The notes beneath the pieces were generated by a model. That model was not told where the DNA came from, ran no database searches, and worked only from the letters and a program-made list of their open reading frames with translations. From contig JAZUKH010000167.1 in NCBI GenBank assembly GCA_045643185.1, forward strand, positions 1 to 14,708: DNA of 14,708 nt, read 5' to 3'. The position numbers and the translations under genes are program-made. Every line of letters begins with the position of its first letter. Position 1 is the first letter of the stretch. The stretch is from RGIG464 sp045643185 (GTDB lineage: Bacteria; Myxococcota_A; Bradymonadia; UBA4248). Shown here one piece after another: positions 13,449-14,708 of the stretch.

Positions 13449-14708
13449 TTAAAAGATCACTGATTGTAGATTCACCCATAAAGCGGGACGAACCGCGAAA
13501 TAACTGAAGTTGACAGTGACGCCAATATTGTAGATGGAACCGTCAAAGTTGACGTACGTGGCGCGGTTAATGAGGATGCCCGGCGACCGGAGCCACCAGG
13601 AGGAAAAACAGTGAACGTCCTCACAAGTGCCATTATATGTAGTTTTTCCTGCTTCTGAATCGAGAACATAAGCATCTTTTTTGACGGCATATCGCGTGGC
13701 ATCCACTTGGCGATCTGCATTATCTGTAAAATATTGTTGAACTTCGGTGATGCTGAGCAGGAAGATTTGGTCGGTTGTTGCGACGCCAGGAGAAATGCTG
13801 TAACTCGGATTGACATGAGCTGGCACGTTGGATGACACAATTTTAGCTTTTTCTGTGTCTGTAAATGCCGCATCAATGAAGTTGTCGTTCGTATAGCTGT
13901 TGCCAGCAGTATTGTCACTTGCACCATAGCCATTGAGCCATGATCGAATCGTGCTCTTTTCCCAAGTCATGGAAATATCAGTCGTGTTGTATGGCTGCAC
14001 ATCGAGCGCTTTCTCGCTGATGATGAGATATTGGCCTGAGGCATTTTTGTCGAGCACAAGCCACGTAATCGGTTCCTTGCCATTGTTGGTGTCGTTATCC
14101 TGTTCGTAATGACCAAATGTGATGATGTCGCCAACAGACACGATTGCACCGTCCTTGCCGTCTTTCCCGTTCACACCGTTACAAACATAAACGGGATCGC
14201 TCGCGACACCAGCGGTTGTCACGATCAGGCGAATGCCGCCATTTTCACAGTTGGCGCCAGCTTCTTCGGATTCAGTCGCAATGATGCTGCTCGCTCCATT
14301 CACACCGTTACAGACATAAACGGGATCGCTCGTGACGCCAGCATTGGTCACACTCAGGCGGATGCCGCCATTCTCACAGTTGGTGCCAGCAGCCTCGATT
14401 GCCGTCGCCATGGTGCTACTCGATCCATTCACGCCGTTACAGACATAAACAGGATCACTCGCGACACCAGCATTGGTCACACTCAGGCGGATGCCGCCAT
14501 TTTCACAGTTGGCGCCAGCAGCCTCTATTGCCGTCGCCATGGTGCTGCTCGTTCCATTCACGCCGTTACAGACATAAACGGGATCGCTCGTGGCGCCAGC
14601 AGTCGTTACGGTCAAGCTAATGCCGCCATTTTCACAGTTGGCGCCAGCTTCTTCAACTGCCGTCGCCATGGTGCTGCTCGATCCATTCACGCCGTTACAG
14701 ACATAAAC
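13449..14708 (-). CDS. Secreted or surface protein with 43-residue repeats and a DUF6273-like domain (5' end outside window)
   Basis: The frame is open to the right edge, so only the C-terminal 419 residues are present; the GTG at 14690 lies inside a repeat and is not the start. Four repeats of 43 residues (129 bp each, 14193-14708) read NGxxSTxAT-x-E-AG(A/T)NCENGGI-xLxVTxAGxxSDPVYVC, with two cysteines per repeat. A short collagen-like NGKDGKDG joins them to the C-terminal domain of about 230 residues, which begins VGDIITFGHYEQDND and has WWLRSPG and AVRPALWV near its end, as in DUF6273 proteins. Function is unknown; such proteins are usually exported and anchored at the surface. It converges on the PEGA gene. 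No terminator is visible. Confidence 0.82.
   Translation of the reverse strand, partial: VYVCNGVNGSSSTMATAVEEAGANCENGGISLTVTTAGATSDPVYVCNGVNGTSSTMATAIEAAGANCENGGIRLSVTNAGVASDPVYVCNGVNGSSSTMATAIEAAGTNCENGGIRLSVTNAGVTSDPVYVCNGVNGASSIIATESEEAGANCENGGIRLIVTTAGVASDPVYVCNGVNGKDGKDGAIVSVGDIITFGHYEQDNDTNNGKEPITWLVLDKNASGQYLIISEKALDVQPYNTTDISMTWEKSTIRSWLNGYGASDNTAGNSYTNDNFIDAAFTDTEKAKIVSSNVPAHVNPSYSISPGVATTDQIFLLSITEVQQYFTDNADRQVDATRYAVKKDAYVLDSEAGKTTYNGTCEDVHCFSSWWLRSPGILINRATYVNFDGSIYNIGVTVNFSYFAVRPALWVNLQSVIF

Noticed and set aside
14688..14690. GTG as the start of the repeat/DUF6273 protein
   Set aside because: The frame stays open through a further partial repeat (VYVCNG) to the window edge, so the true start lies outside.

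Overview
The window reads as chromosomal DNA of a Gram-negative bacterium of the former deltaproteobacterial type, most likely an uncultured Myxococcota-like lineage. The signs are two lipoprotein signal peptides, a TPR/SLT lytic transglycosylase, a PEGA-domain membrane protein, secreted repeat proteins with paired cysteines and low-complexity linkers, and intergenic DNA full of structured repeats. This placement is inference from protein style; no rRNA or other decisive marker is present. Coding sequence is moderately GC-rich with many C-ending codons, while gaps are partly AT-rich and partly GC-rich hairpins.

Layout. Bases 1-170 hold a structured repeat (family R1). A good sigma70-type promoter at 219-247 and a foldable leader precede rpmE (ribosomal protein L31, C+ form), which ends in a terminator. 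prfA (release factor 1) follows. After a palindromic element (family R2) comes an SLT-type lytic transglycosylase lipoprotein with its own terminator. A second R1 copy lies between it and a lipoprotein with a duplicated Cys-bracketed domain. On the minus strand are a dicarboxylate/amino-acid:cation symporter fused to a degenerate histidine-kinase-like ATPase domain, a third R1 copy, and nhaA (Na+/H+ antiporter) with a clear terminator. Then come a short tandem array ending in a palindrome, tRNA-Thr(CGU) with a strong promoter, and a small secreted protein of unknown function, all on the minus strand. On the plus strand follow malQ (4-alpha-glucanotransferase), three consecutive hairpins related to R2, and a PEGA-domain membrane protein. 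A 476-base gap rich in hairpins separates it from a minus-strand secreted protein with four 43-residue repeats and a DUF6273-like C-terminal domain; this gene runs off the right edge.

The genes do not form one pathway. rpmE, prfA and tRNA-Thr serve translation. The transglycosylase, lipoprotein, PEGA protein and DUF6273 protein act in the envelope or at the surface. nhaA and the symporter both concern sodium or proton gradients but are separated by a terminator and a repeat, so they look independently transcribed. malQ stands alone.

I see no defence system, CRISPR array, transposase or complete mobile element. The most unusual content is non-coding: at least two families of intergenic elements whose hairpin stems change while their layout and linkers stay constant, plus the HATPase-like/symporter fusion, whose transporter part has lost several canonical ion- and substrate-binding residues.
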